A DNA stretch of 64,000 nt from Prauserella flavalba. GTDB lineage: Bacteria; Actinomycetota; Actinomycetes; Mycobacteriales; Pseudonocardiaceae. Numbering within the stretch: the stretch's first letter is position 1; each line of letters starts with the position of its first letter. A model generated the notes under the pieces. That model saw only the letters and a list, made by a program, of their open reading frames with translations, was not told where the DNA came from and did no database searches. Below, piece after piece: positions 43,597-51,538 of the stretch. Location of the stretch: contig NZ_MASU01000013.1 in assembly GCF_003202235.1 (NCBI RefSeq), positions 124,001 through 188,000 on the forward strand. The letters run 5' to 3'. A program made the position numbers and the translations under genes.

Positions 43597-43983
43597 GTGA
43601 GGTTTTCCCTTCGTTCCGCCGTTCTCGTCGCCTGCGCCCTGCTGGCCGGCCTGTTCCTGTCGGCTCCGGCCGCGAGTGCGGACACGCCGGAGCCGGCCCC
43701 CGCGCTCGTGCACGCCTCGACACAGAACGCCTGCAAGCTCAACGTCAGAGCCGGGACCGACGTCGGTTCCCCGGCGCTGACGACGCTGACGTGCGCCAAC
43801 TACACGACGTGCGTCAACGCGTCCTCCTCGGACCAGCCGTGTGGGCCGTACCTCCAGGGCGGGGTCTACACCTGTGTAGGCGCCAACGGCTCGCAGGTCA
43901 CGGACAACCGCTGGGCCGAGGTCGCCTGGCGTGCGCCGGAGCGCTCGTACGTGGCGGTGGCGTGCGCCGCTTTCCGGTTGTAG
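43597..43983 (+). CDS. Small secreted Cys-containing protein
   Basis: 128 residues from GTG 43597 (GGAGG nine bases upstream). Signal peptide RFSLRSAVLVACALLAGLFL with cleavage after ASA (APAASA-DTP). The mature part of about 95 residues has six Cys (NACKL, LTCANYTTCVN, QPCGP, YTCVG, VACAAF), consistent with disulfides, and resembles small SH3-like actinobacterial exoproteins. No catalytic motif is seen. Stands between the IS element and the guanidine riboswitch. Confidence 0.75.
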   Translation: MRFSLRSAVLVACALLAGLFLSAPAASADTPEPAPALVHASTQNACKLNVRAGTDVGSPALTTLTCANYTTCVNASSSDQPCGPYLQGGVYTCVGANGSQVTDNRWAEVAWRAPERSYVAVACAAFRL

Positions 43984-44031
43984 CGCCGGATCCGCGTGCT
44001 AGCGTGGATGGCGGTCGTGTTCTTCACGGCC

Positions 44032-44071
44032 CCGGACGAGCGCGTCGTACCCGGTCATGCCAAGACGGCGC
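44032..44071 (+). ncRNA. Guanidine-III (ykkC-III) riboswitch aptamer
   Basis: Near-identical to the known ykkC-III aptamer: CCGGACGAG (44032), then GCGTCGTACCCGGTCA, and CAAGACGGCGC to 44071. The pseudoknot stems are preserved: CCGG pairs with CCGG of ACCCGG, and GCGTCGT pairs with ACGGCGC. It lies 40 bases upstream of a Gdx-type guanidinium exporter gene, the expected target. A weak promoter is possible just upstream (TTGTAG 43978, TAGCGT 44000). Confidence 0.9.
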
Positions 44072-44105
44072 AGTGATGTAGTCGGTATCGCATTACTGCG
44101 GAGGG
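44069..44105 (+). promoter_or_regulatory. Expression platform of the guanidine riboswitch
   Basis: CGCAGTGATG (44069-44078) can pair with CATTACTGCG (44091-44100) in a 10-bp stem with one G-U pair. The right arm takes up the first G of the Shine-Dalgarno GGAGGG (44100-44105). The left arm shares three bases (44069-44071) with the aptamer stem, so ligand binding should open the outer base pairs and expose the ribosome site. This ON-switch model is inference. Confidence 0.55.
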
Positions 44106-44111
44106 ATCGTC

Positions 44112-44426
44112 ATGGCGTGGCTCGCGCTCATCGTGTCCGGTCTGTTCGAGACGGTGTGGGCCGCGGCGCTCAGTGCGTCGCGCGGCCTGTCCAAACCCGT
44201 GCCCAGCATCGTGTTCGCCGTCGCGCTCGTGATCAGCATGGCCGGCCTCGGCTACGCGCTGCGGACGTTGCCGGTGGGCACCGGGTACGCGGTGTGGGTC
44301 GGCGTCGGCGCGGTCGGCACGGCCGTGTACGGCATGGTCGCGATGGGTGACCCCGTTTCGGCGGGCCGGATCACGTGCCTGGTGCTGATCGTCGCCGGGG
44401 TCGCCGGGTTGAAGATCCTCCACTGA
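44112..44426 (+). CDS. gdx: Guanidinium exporter Gdx (SugE), SMR family
   Basis: 104 residues, four helices. MAWLALIVSGLFETVWAAAL carries the essential proton/substrate-binding Glu13; GYALRTLPVGTGYAVWVGVG is the SMR signature and GDPVSAGR the loop before helix 4. Gdx proteins export guanidinium in exchange for two protons. The guanidine-III riboswitch directly upstream supports Gdx rather than an Emr-type multidrug protein. Convergent with the mazF-like gene (8 bases between stops). Confidence 0.95.
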   Translation: MAWLALIVSGLFETVWAAALSASRGLSKPVPSIVFAVALVISMAGLGYALRTLPVGTGYAVWVGVGAVGTAVYGMVAMGDPVSAGRITCLVLIVAGVAGLKILH

Positions 44427-44434
44427 GGACGGTC

Positions 44435-44782
44435 TCAGATCCCCAGGTGCAGCCGGAGTGCGTCGTCGACGGCCCGCACGAGCTGCGGGCTGAGGCGGCC
44501 GAGTTTCGCGCCCAGCCGTTGCACGGCGATCGAGCGCACCTGCTCGGCCTGTGCCTTGGAGTCGCGTTCGAGCCCGGCCTCGCCCGCGCGCAGCAGCACC
44601 TGGAACGGGTAGACACGAGTGGTGTTGGAGGTGACCGGCACGACGGTGACCACGCCGCGCCGCAGCCGCTCCGCGGTCGAGTTGGCGCCGTCGTTGCTGA
44701 CGATCACCACGGGCCTGCGCTTGTTGGTCTCCGCGCCGAGGGCCGGGTCGAGGTCGGCGAGGTAGAGGTCGCCCCTGCGCAT
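44435..44782 (-). CDS. MazF/PemK-family toxin
   Basis: 115 residues. RRGDLYLADLDPALGAE, RRPVVIVSND and VVTVVPVTSNTTRVYPFQVLL are the PemK/MazF fold motifs; the end is QVRSIAVQRLGAKLG. An mRNA-cleaving endoribonuclease in known members. Start overlaps the antitoxin stop by four bases (ATGA), the usual antitoxin-first operon order. Confidence 0.9.
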   Translation of the reverse strand: MRRGDLYLADLDPALGAETNKRRPVVIVSNDGANSTAERLRRGVVTVVPVTSNTTRVYPFQVLLRAGEAGLERDSKAQAEQVRSIAVQRLGAKLGRLSPQLVRAVDDALRLHLGI

Positions 44783-44997
44783 CAGCGGGGCAGACCGTCG
44801 GCGGTCGTGGGCTCCCAGGCGGCCGCCTCGCCCGCCTCCTCCCACTCGGCCCACGCGTCGGCGTAGGCGTCGCCGAGCTGAGCGGCGCGCAGCAGGTCGA
44901 CGGCCCGGTGCAGCGCCGCGGAGCGCGAGCCGATGTCGTGCTCGCGGGCGTAGCTGTCGAGGAACTCGACGTCCTCGGCAGGCAGGCTGACACTCAT
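44782..44997 (-). CDS. Ribbon-helix-helix antitoxin of the MazEF-type pair
   Basis: 71 residues. N-terminal ribbon-helix-helix MSVSLPAEDVEFLDSYAREH then GSRSAALHRAVDLLRAA, followed by an acidic Trp/Glu-rich tail (AWAEWEEAGEAAAWE) that would bind the toxin. ATG 44997 is preferred to 45003 because GAGG stands seven bases before it. Neutralises the toxin and represses the operon. Confidence 0.85.
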   Translation of the reverse strand: MSVSLPAEDVEFLDSYAREHDIGSRSAALHRAVDLLRAAQLGDAYADAWAEWEEAGEAAAWEPTTADGLPR

Positions 44998-45082
44998 TTT
45001 CATACCTCGATGCTACCCCCGGTAGGAAAAGGGTGGCAAGAACGGCCGGTTAGTCTCGCGAAGGGGCGGGGTAACCGCGATC

Positions 45083-45379
45083 ATGTCCCGCGACGACCAA
45101 CCACTCGATCTCGGCGAGACGGAGCTGTCGGCTCAGGACGAGCGGCGCGTCCGCCGTGAGCACGACCTCGACCGCCCCGACGTCTTCGACGAGCGCAACG
45201 CCGTCGAGGAACGAGCCGCCGAGCGCGCCGAACTGTGGCCTGAGGAGGCCGCGGCGGGCAGCGCCGACCCCGAGGCACAGGCGCGTGAGGTGCTGCGCGA
45301 CTCGGACCTGCGCACCGAGGTCCCCGAATCGGCCCCGGACACCTTCATCGAGCGCCGCAAACCCGACGAGACGACGTAG
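45083..45379 (+). CDS. Hypothetical acidic protein
   Basis: 98 residues, very rich in Asp, Glu and Arg (SRDDQPLDLGETELSAQDER, REHDLDRPDVFDERNAVEE). No Cys, no hydrophobic segment; likely a charged, partly disordered protein. Similar short proteins occur in actinomycetes, but I know no function. Divergent from the antitoxin gene. Confidence 0.55.
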   Translation: MSRDDQPLDLGETELSAQDERRVRREHDLDRPDVFDERNAVEERAAERAELWPEEAAAGSADPEAQAREVLRDSDLRTEVPESAPDTFIERRKPDETT

Positions 45380-45393
45380 CCCCGCGCCGTCGA

Positions 45394-45420
45394 CTGCAGT
45401 GAAGGTGGCCTTCACTGCAG
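45394..45420. repeat. 25-bp palindrome family, single copy
   Basis: CTGCAGTGAAGG-TGG-CCTTCACTGCAG, perfect over 27 bp. Lies between two convergent genes and could terminate both. A partial TTCACTGCGG follows at 45430. Confidence 0.85.
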
Positions 45421-45455
45421 CCCGCTCGGTTCACTGCGGAGGGGTGACCAGGTAG

Positions 45456-46790
45456 CTACGCGGCCGCGTTGGCGTCGTAGTCGTCGTTCACCGACACGAC
45501 CCTGCGGCCGGCCGCGTCGAGCAGGGACGCCGCGATCGCCGCGCGGTAGCCGGACTTGCAGTGCACCCAGACCTCGCCCTCGGGCACCTCGTCGATGCGC
45601 TCCAGCAGCTCGTGCAGCGGGATGTGGACGGCGCCCTCCAGGTGCCCCTCGTCCCATTCCTGGCGGCGCCGTACGTCGAGAACCACCACCGGGCGATGGT
45701 GGCGCACCTGGGCGAGGTCGGCGAAGCAGCCGGTGGGGAACGAACGCAGCTCGTCGTCACCCGCCCACTCTCGGACGCCGCCCGTGGCCGCGGCCTCCAA
45801 ACGATCGATGCCGATGCGCGCCAGCTCGCGCTGCGCCTCGGCCACCTGCTCGCGCGTCTCCCCGAGCAGCGTCACCGCGCTGCCCCACGGCAGCAGCCAG
45901 CCGAGGTAGGTCGCGAAGCTGCCGTCGATGCCGAAGTTGAGCGTGCCCGCGACGTGCCCGGCCGCGAAGGCCGTCCGGTGCCGCAGGTCCACCACCCACT
46001 CGCCCGCGTCGATGCGCGAGCGCAGTTCGGCGGCGTCGGCCCGCTGCGGCGGGGTCAGGTCGGCCGCGTCAGGGCCCGCGATGTTGACCGGCCCCATGTG
46101 CGCGTAGTACGCGGGGTAGACGTCCAGCCCCGCGAGCAGCGTGCGCACATAGGACTCCTGGTCGTCGGTCAGCGCGGGGTTGACGCGTTTCTCCCTGCCG
46201 ATCGTGGACGCCTCGCCCGACGTGGGCGTGGACGAGCAGAAGCTGCCGAAGCCGTGCGTGGGGTACACGCGCGTCTCGTCGGGCAGCTCTGCCGCGAGCC
46301 GCCGCACGGACGTGTACTGCGCGTGCACCAGCGTGCCGGTGTGGGCGGGGCCGAGCAGGTCGGGCCTTCCGGTGGAGCCGAACAGCAGCGAACCGCCGGT
46401 GAACACGGAAGGCGTCTCGCCGGGGGAGGTGAGCGCGTACGCGAGGTGCGTGAACGTGTGCCCTGGCGTCGCCAGCGCCCGCACGTGCAGCGCCGGGCTC
46501 ACCTCCACCACGTCGCCGTCGCTGATCGGCTCGCGTTCGAACGACACCGGGTCGTCGGCGTTGACGTGGTAGGCGGCGCCCGTGACGCGGGCGAGCGCGA
46601 AGCCACCCGTCACGTAGTCGTTGTGGATGTGGGTCTCGAAGACGTGGGTCAGACGGACCCCGCGGTCCTCGAGCAGCGTGAGCATCCGGTCGATGTCGCG
46701 CTGCGGGTCGACGGCGAACGCCACCTCGCCGTCGTGCACCAGGTAGCTGCGGTCACCCAGCGTGGGGGTGTCGACAGCGATGATCTCCAT
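45456..46790 (-). CDS. CstB-like persulfide dioxygenase/sulfurtransferase
   Basis: 444 residues, the length of staphylococcal CstB. Metallo-beta-lactamase domain (residues 1-240) with iron ligands in ETHIHNDYVTGG, TPGHTFTH, GSLLFGSTGRPDL and YPTHGFGS; a middle rhodanese-like domain without Cys (VVDLRHRTAFAAGHVAGTL), and a C-terminal rhodanese with active Cys in VWVHCKSGYRAA. This MBL/pseudo-rhodanese/rhodanese order is that of CstB, which oxidises persulfides to thiosulfate. ATG 46790 follows GGAG. No CsoR/CstR-type regulator is adjacent. Confidence 0.85.
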   Translation of the reverse strand: MEIIAVDTPTLGDRSYLVHDGEVAFAVDPQRDIDRMLTLLEDRGVRLTHVFETHIHNDYVTGGFALARVTGAAYHVNADDPVSFEREPISDGDVVEVSPALHVRALATPGHTFTHLAYALTSPGETPSVFTGGSLLFGSTGRPDLLGPAHTGTLVHAQYTSVRRLAAELPDETRVYPTHGFGSFCSSTPTSGEASTIGREKRVNPALTDDQESYVRTLLAGLDVYPAYYAHMGPVNIAGPDAADLTPPQRADAAELRSRIDAGEWVVDLRHRTAFAAGHVAGTLNFGIDGSFATYLGWLLPWGSAVTLLGETREQVAEAQRELARIGIDRLEAAATGGVREWAGDDELRSFPTGCFADLAQVRHHRPVVVLDVRRRQEWDEGHLEGAVHIPLHELLERIDEVPEGEVWVHCKSGYRAAIAASLLDAAGRRVVSVNDDYDANAAA

Positions 46791-46931
46791 CTCGTGCTCC
46801 CTCCTCATCCGCCTTTCTAGCCCGAGCGGCGCCGCTGTGCCAGGGCCGGAGGTCTCCGGTTTCCCGCTGAACGAAAGCGGGTATGAGGACGAGATGTCTC
46901 TCGGCCCGGTCCCCTCCGAGGGGCGGTCGCC

Positions 46932-47849
46932 TTGGCCCTGACCGTCGTGCTGGCGGTGCTCGCCGCGCTCGCCAACGCCACCGCCTCCGTCCTGCAGCGC
47001 AAGGGCGCGCGGCGGCAGTCGCGAGGGCACTCGATGTCGGTGGGCATGCTGTGGAACCTCGCGCACGACCCGGCCTGGCTGGCGGGCGTCGCCACGATCC
47101 TCACCGGTTTCGTGCTGCAGGCCGCCGCGCTGGCGACCGGCCCGATCACCCTCATCCAGCCCCTGCTGGTCACGGAGCTGGGACTCACGCTCGTGCTGTC
47201 GAGCCTCCTGCTGCACACGCGCCTGCGCGCGAGGGAGTGGTCCGCGGTGGCCGGCATGAGCGCGGGCATCGCATTGCTGCTGGTCTGCCTGCGGCCGAGC
47301 AGCGGGAAGGTCAACGACGTTCCTGTCACCTCGTGGCTGCTGGGAGCCGGGGTGACGCTCGCCGTCATCGCGACGCTCGTCGCGATCGGCTACCGGCACC
47401 GGGGCACCCGCAGGGCCGCCTACCTCGGCGTCGCGAGCGGCATGTACTTCGGCTTCCTCGCGGCACTGGTCTCCGGGATGGCGGCCGCCTTCGCCGACGG
47501 CATCGACGGGGTGTTCGGCGCGTGGCAGACCTACGCCGTCCTCGTCGCGGGGCCGAGCGGGTTCCTGCTGTTGCAGAACACGTTGCGCGCGGGCAGCCTC
47601 GTGGCTTCGCAGCCGGGGCTGACGCTGGCGAACCCGCTCGTGTCCATCGGCTGGGGCGTGGCCGTGTTCGGCGAGCACGTGCAGGGCGGTGGCTGGATCG
47701 CGGGCCAGGTGTTCGGAGCCGCGTTCATCGCGGCGTGCACGCTGCTGCTGGTGCGCTCGCCGCTGCTGCAGGGCGAGTCAGGGGAGCCGGGTGAGTCCGA
47801 AGTAGACGAAAAGGCGGAGTCGCCCGGCCTGCCCGCGCAGCCGACCTAA
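46932..47849 (+). CDS. DMT-superfamily membrane transporter
   Basis: 305 residues, about nine helices. ALTVVLAVLAALANATASVL then LQRKGAR, and ATGPITLIQPLLVTELGLTLVL, are typical of the EamA-like group related to NIPA proteins. TTG 46932 is the best start, with GAGGGG seven bases upstream; GTG 46947 is possible. The substrate is unknown. The end overlaps the convergent methyltransferase gene by four bases. Confidence 0.7.
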   Translation: MALTVVLAVLAALANATASVLQRKGARRQSRGHSMSVGMLWNLAHDPAWLAGVATILTGFVLQAAALATGPITLIQPLLVTELGLTLVLSSLLLHTRLRAREWSAVAGMSAGIALLLVCLRPSSGKVNDVPVTSWLLGAGVTLAVIATLVAIGYRHRGTRRAAYLGVASGMYFGFLAALVSGMAAAFADGIDGVFGAWQTYAVLVAGPSGFLLLQNTLRAGSLVASQPGLTLANPLVSIGWGVAVFGEHVQGGGWIAGQVFGAAFIAACTLLLVRSPLLQGESGEPGESEVDEKAESPGLPAQPT

Positions 47850-48571
47850 CCGGCCCGGCTCGCGACGCACAGCACCGACTGTCCGAACGGCACCCGCACG
47901 CGCTTCTCGATGGCCCTGGTGACGGGTACCACGAACCGGTCGTACGCGGCCACGAGCCTGCGGTCGGGGGCACCGGCGCCGCCCTTGCGCACCGCCGCCC
48001 ACCACGCGAACGCGCCGAGGAAGTTCACCGGGCGCGCCACCCGCACGGTGAGGCCCGCGTCGTGTGCCGCGGCCGAGACGGTGTCGGGCGTGTAACGGCG
48101 GAAGTGGCCGACCTTGCGGTCGAAGTCGCCGTACAGCTGCTGGTAGCCGGGTACGAAGAGGATGATGTTGCCGTTGTCGGTCACCGACTTCGCCAGGCAC
48201 CGCAAGGCATCCACGTCGGCCTCGATGTGCTCCAGCACGTTGATCGCCACCAGTGACTCCACCGGTTCCGGCAACACCGACGCGCCGTCGATGTCGAACT
48301 GCTGCACCTCGACCTCACCCCGATGGGCGAACCGCTGCTTCATCTGCTGCACGGCTTCGGGGTCGACGTCGGTCACGACGTAGCGGTCCAGACCGGTGAA
48401 GCCGTCGGCGAACTCACCGATCCCGGCGCCGACCTCCAGCACCGAGCGGCCACAGTGTGGCCGGATGAGTTCTCGCTGGTAGGCGAGGTACCGCGGCTTA
48501 CCGTTGTCGCTTTCGAGGCTGCGGCCGGTCGCCGCGTTGAAAGCGCCCTGTCCCTGCTCGTCGTTTGTCAC
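47846..48571 (-). CDS. Class I SAM-dependent methyltransferase
   Basis: 241 residues from GTG 48571 with GGAGG upstream. Motif I LEVGAGIGEFADGF, acidic TDVDPEAVQQM, and INVLEHIEADVDAL; the later HFRRYTPDTV segment is typical of sugar- or lipid-linked methyltransferases near glycan genes. No glycan genes are adjacent here. Substrate not known. Confidence 0.85.
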   Translation of the reverse strand: MTNDEQGQGAFNAATGRSLESDNGKPRYLAYQRELIRPHCGRSVLEVGAGIGEFADGFTGLDRYVVTDVDPEAVQQMKQRFAHRGEVEVQQFDIDGASVLPEPVESLVAINVLEHIEADVDALRCLAKSVTDNGNIILFVPGYQQLYGDFDRKVGHFRRYTPDTVSAAAHDAGLTVRVARPVNFLGAFAWWAAVRKGGAGAPDRRLVAAYDRFVVPVTRAIEKRVRVPFGQSVLCVASRAG

Positions 48572-48786
48572 GCGACCTCCCTCTCGTGCGAGCCCTCGCA
48601 AGAGGCGGGAAGCGGGTGACTGAGACGCAACCGTTCCGGCAACGACGACAACCTGCCCCGCAAGCAGGGCGATTTGTGGGTTTTATTCGGATTTCTCGCC
48701 AGCGTAGACGACGTTGTAGACCGACGAAAGGTGCCAATGGTACCCGGCGTGTCGCCAGAGTGATCGACCCGGTGCACACTGTACTC

Positions 48787-49485
48787 GTGACGCGGCCGAC
48801 GATCGTTCTCGTACACAGCCCGCTGGTCGGACCGTCCACGTGGACGGAGGCCGCGAGACCCTTGCGGGACAAGGGGTTCGACGTCGTGGTCCCTTCCCTC
48901 GCCACCGTTGTGGACGGTGAGCCGCCGTTCTACCCCCGGCTCGCCGAGGCGGTCGCCGAGCAGACAGGGGACCGGCCGGTGGTGCTCGTCGGGCACAGCG
49001 GAGCGGGCGCGCTGCTGCCCGCGATCGCCGACGCGTTGCCGGGCGAGGTGCGGGCGGCCGTGTTCGTCGACGCGGTCCTGCCGCACCCAGGGCGGGACTG
49101 GTTCGCCGCCGCGCCGCCGGAGCTGGGCACGCGGCTCGAAAGCCTCGCCGTGGCAGGGCGGCTCCCGCCGTGGCACGAATGGTTCCCACCCGGCGCGCTG
49201 ACGGCCCTGTTCCCCGACGCCGAGACGTACCGGCGCTTCGTCGCGGAACTACCGACGGTGCCGCTGGCCTACTTCGCCGAGCGCGCCCCCGAGGCGGAGC
49301 GCTGGCCGCCACCCGCGTGCGGGTACGTGCGGCTCAGCGAGCCCTACGATGCCGTGGCCGACGAGTGCGAGCGCCTCGGCTGGCCGGTGCACCGCGTGGC
49401 CGCCGACCACCTGGCGATGCTCACGCGGCCCGGGCTCGTGGCAGGGCTGGTCGCGAGGCTCGTCGCCGAGCTCACCGGCGAATGA
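48787..49485 (+). CDS. Alpha/beta hydrolase
   Basis: 232 residues from GTG 48787. Nucleophile elbow VGHSGAG near residue 72, oxyanion region VLVHSPLVGPST, acid in DAVLPHPGRDW or PYD, and catalytic His in ADHLAML near the end. A serine hydrolase of unknown substrate. Longer in-frame starts (GTG 48772) are possible. A strong hairpin terminator follows. Confidence 0.8.
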   Translation: MTRPTIVLVHSPLVGPSTWTEAARPLRDKGFDVVVPSLATVVDGEPPFYPRLAEAVAEQTGDRPVVLVGHSGAGALLPAIADALPGEVRAAVFVDAVLPHPGRDWFAAAPPELGTRLESLAVAGRLPPWHEWFPPGALTALFPDAETYRRFVAELPTVPLAYFAERAPEAERWPPPACGYVRLSEPYDAVADECERLGWPVHRVAADHLAMLTRPGLVAGLVARLVAELTGE

Positions 49486-49495
49486 CGGCACGACG

Positions 49496-49529
49496 ACGGC
49501 TCCCCGCGCGAAAATGCGAGGGGAGCCGT
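49496..49529 (+). terminator. Hairpin terminator after the alpha/beta hydrolase gene
   Basis: Ten-bp stem ACGGCTCCCC (49496-49505) and GGGGAGCCGT (49520-49529) with a 14-base loop containing AAAA. Starts 10 bases after the hydrolase stop. Confidence 0.75.
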
Positions 49530-49717
49530 TGTCGAAGAATGCGGCCGACGCGCACGGTCGCCTCTCGGCGAAAGGCACGACGCGGCTCCAGCCGAACGGT
49601 ATTCCGCGAAGGCAACAGGGGTGAGGCCCGGGGGACACTGTGCGCATCGACCAGCTTTTCCAACGTCGGCGACATCGCCGATGTTCCCGTTTTCCGGTGA
49701 GCAGGCTCACCGGAGAA

Positions 49718-49981
49718 TCACGCCGCGCGTGGCTGGCCTGCCGCGCGGTTCCGGCGCACGAGAGCGCGACGCTCGCGCTCGGTCGTGCCACCGAAGATCC
49801 CGTAGTCCAGACCACTCTCCAGTGCGTACGTCAGGCACTCCGCACGCACGGGACAGCGCGCGCAGATCGCCTTCGCCTGCTCGGTCTGCTGGGCACCCGG
49901 ACCCATATCGGAAACCGGGAAGAACAGCTCGGGATCCTCGTCACGGCAGGCGGCACGCTCCGACCACTCGAAAATGTCCAC
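49718..49981 (-). CDS. WhiB-family iron-sulfur regulator (WhiB1/WblE-like)
   Basis: 87 residues from GTG 49981. Four cluster ligands Cys12, Cys40, Cys43 and Cys49 (AACRDED, ICARCPVRAEC) and the turn motif GIFGG, followed by a basic tail (RERRALVRRNR). CRDEDPELFFPV resembles WhiB1-type proteins. Binds a [4Fe-4S] cluster and partners the principal sigma factor. AGGAGG lies about 11 bases upstream. Confidence 0.9.
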   Translation of the reverse strand: MDIFEWSERAACRDEDPELFFPVSDMGPGAQQTEQAKAICARCPVRAECLTYALESGLDYGIFGGTTERERRALVRRNRAAGQPRAA

Positions 49982-50075
49982 GGTTGTGCCGCCCTCCTTT
50001 CCAGCGGGGATTCGCCTGCCCCCCAAATCGGGCAAGCATGTGTTCAACGCCGGCCTGCCGGAAGCTATTCCGGGC

Positions 50076-50978
50076 TCAGCGGCGTTTCGGCACGGCGACC
50101 CGGGTGAGGTCCTCCGCCACCACGATCTTGCCGTCGAATACCTCGGCGGCTTCGTCGTGAAACCTGCTCGGATCGGTGTAGCGCTGCGAGAAATGGGTGA
50201 GTACGAGGGTCCGCACCCCGCATTCGGCGGCCACGCGCCCGGCCTGCCCCGCCGTGAGGTGCCCGTACGTGCTCGCCAGCGCGGCGTCCTCGCCGAGAAA
50301 CGTCGACTCGATCACCAGCAGGTCGGCGCCCTCGGCGAGCGCGAACACACCGTCACAGAGCCGGGTGTCCATCACGAACGCGAACCGCTGACCCGGCCGG
50401 TGGACACTCACCTCCGCCAGCGAGACACCACGCAGGCTCCCGGTGCGCTGCAGCTCACCGACCTCCGGCCCGCCGATGCCGTGCCGAGCCAGCAACTCCG
50501 GCACCATGCGCCTGCCGTCGGGTTCCACGAGCTGGTAGCCGAACGCCTCGACGGGGTGGTCGAGCCTGCGAACCCGGAGCCTGCCGAACGGCCCGGTCGC
50601 GAGTGTGCCCTCGGCCTCGATGGGCTCCTCCAGCAACTCCGCCACCTCGTGGAACACGCTCGCGTAGCGCAGCCTCGCGAAGAAGTCCCGCCCCGACGCG
50701 GGGTAGTGGGCGCGCACGGGCCCGCGGACGCCGTCGAGCGAGAGCCGCTGCACGATGCCGGGCACGCCGAGGCAGTGGTCACCGTGGAAGTGGGTGAGGC
50801 AGATCCGGGTGATCGCGCTCGCGGGAACGCCCGCGAACAGCAGCTGGCGCTGGGTCCCCTCGCCGGGGTCGAACAGCAAACCCTCGGAGTCCCAGCGCAG
50901 CAGGTAACCGTTGTGGTTACGGGTACGGGACGGCGCCTGGCTGCCCGTACCCAGCACCACGAGTTCGCGGACCGACAC
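50076..50978 (-). CDS. rnz: Ribonuclease Z-like MBL hydrolase
   Basis: 300 residues. [19 protein letters not shown], metal motif [13 protein letters not shown], exosite-like segment after residue 150, and [10 protein letters not shown] and LTHFSQRY, all RNase Z features. Processes tRNA 3' ends by cutting after the discriminator base. Starts at GTG 50978. Divergent from nothing; 30 bases downstream of the CBS gene stop, on the same strand. Confidence 0.85.
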   Translation of the reverse strand: MSVRELVVLGTGSQAPSRTRNHNGYLLRWDSEGLLFDPGEGTQRQLLFAGVPASAITRICLTHFHGDHCLGVPGIVQRLSLDGVRGPVRAHYPASGRDFFARLRYASVFHEVAELLEEPIEAEGTLATGPFGRLRVRRLDHPVEAFGYQLVEPDGRRMVPELLARHGIGGPEVGELQRTGSLRGVSLAEVSVHRPGQRFAFVMDTRLCDGVFALAEGADLLVIESTFLGEDAALASTYGHLTAGQAGRVAAECGVRTLVLTHFSQRYTDPSRFHDEAAEVFDGKIVVAEDLTRVAVPKRR

Positions 50979-51007
50979 GAGCCGACCCTATGCCGGTCCC
51001 GCGCCGG

Positions 51008-51427
51008 TCAGGTGTTGGCCGGTGCGGCGCTGATCGTGCCGAGCGCGGAGTTCGGGTCCCGCTCCATCGCGGCGTCGCCGATCGACAGCATGCCGACGGG
51101 CCTGCCGTCCTCCAGCACCGCGATGCGGCGCACGGCGTGCTCGCGCATCCTGGCGATGGCGTTGCCCGCCTCCTCGTTCGGCGAGGCCGTCACCAGCCGT
51201 TCACTGCACACCTCGCGCAGGCTGCAACCGGACAGGTCCGCACGATCGGCAAGCCCGCGCACCACGATGTCGCGGTCGGTCACGATCCCGCACACCTCGG
51301 CGCCGTCGAGTACGAGCACGCTGCCGATCTCCTGGTTCCGCATCATCCTGGCGGCCTCGTGCACCGGCGTGTCACCGGAGAGCGTCACGGGATGGTCGGT
51401 CATGAGCTCGCGTACCAGCTGAGCCAC
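51008..51427 (-). CDS. Two-CBS-domain protein
   Basis: 139 residues, two CBS motifs: LMTDHPVTLSGDTPVHEAAR with IGSVLVLDGAEVCGIVTDRD, and SERLVTASPNEEAGNAIARM with RRIAVLEDGRPVGMLSIGD. CBS pairs bind adenosine nucleotides; stand-alone versions in actinomycetes have unknown or hypoxia-related roles. Divergent from the dinB gene, 111 bases apart. Confidence 0.85.
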   Translation of the reverse strand: MAQLVRELMTDHPVTLSGDTPVHEAARMMRNQEIGSVLVLDGAEVCGIVTDRDIVVRGLADRADLSGCSLREVCSERLVTASPNEEAGNAIARMREHAVRRIAVLEDGRPVGMLSIGDAAMERDPNSALGTISAAPANT

Positions 51428-51538
51428 GGTTCCTCCTCACTCGTGTTCTCTCGTCCTGCACCCATCGCCTACCCGCCGCCTCCCGCGTCCTATGCATCTC
51501 ACTGGCCAGGAATTCGCGGAGGGCACATACTGGAAACC

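Noticed and set aside
49496-49529. Operator interpretation of the ACGGCTCCCC hairpin
   Set aside because: Its position right after a stop codon and the long perfect stem fit a terminator better.
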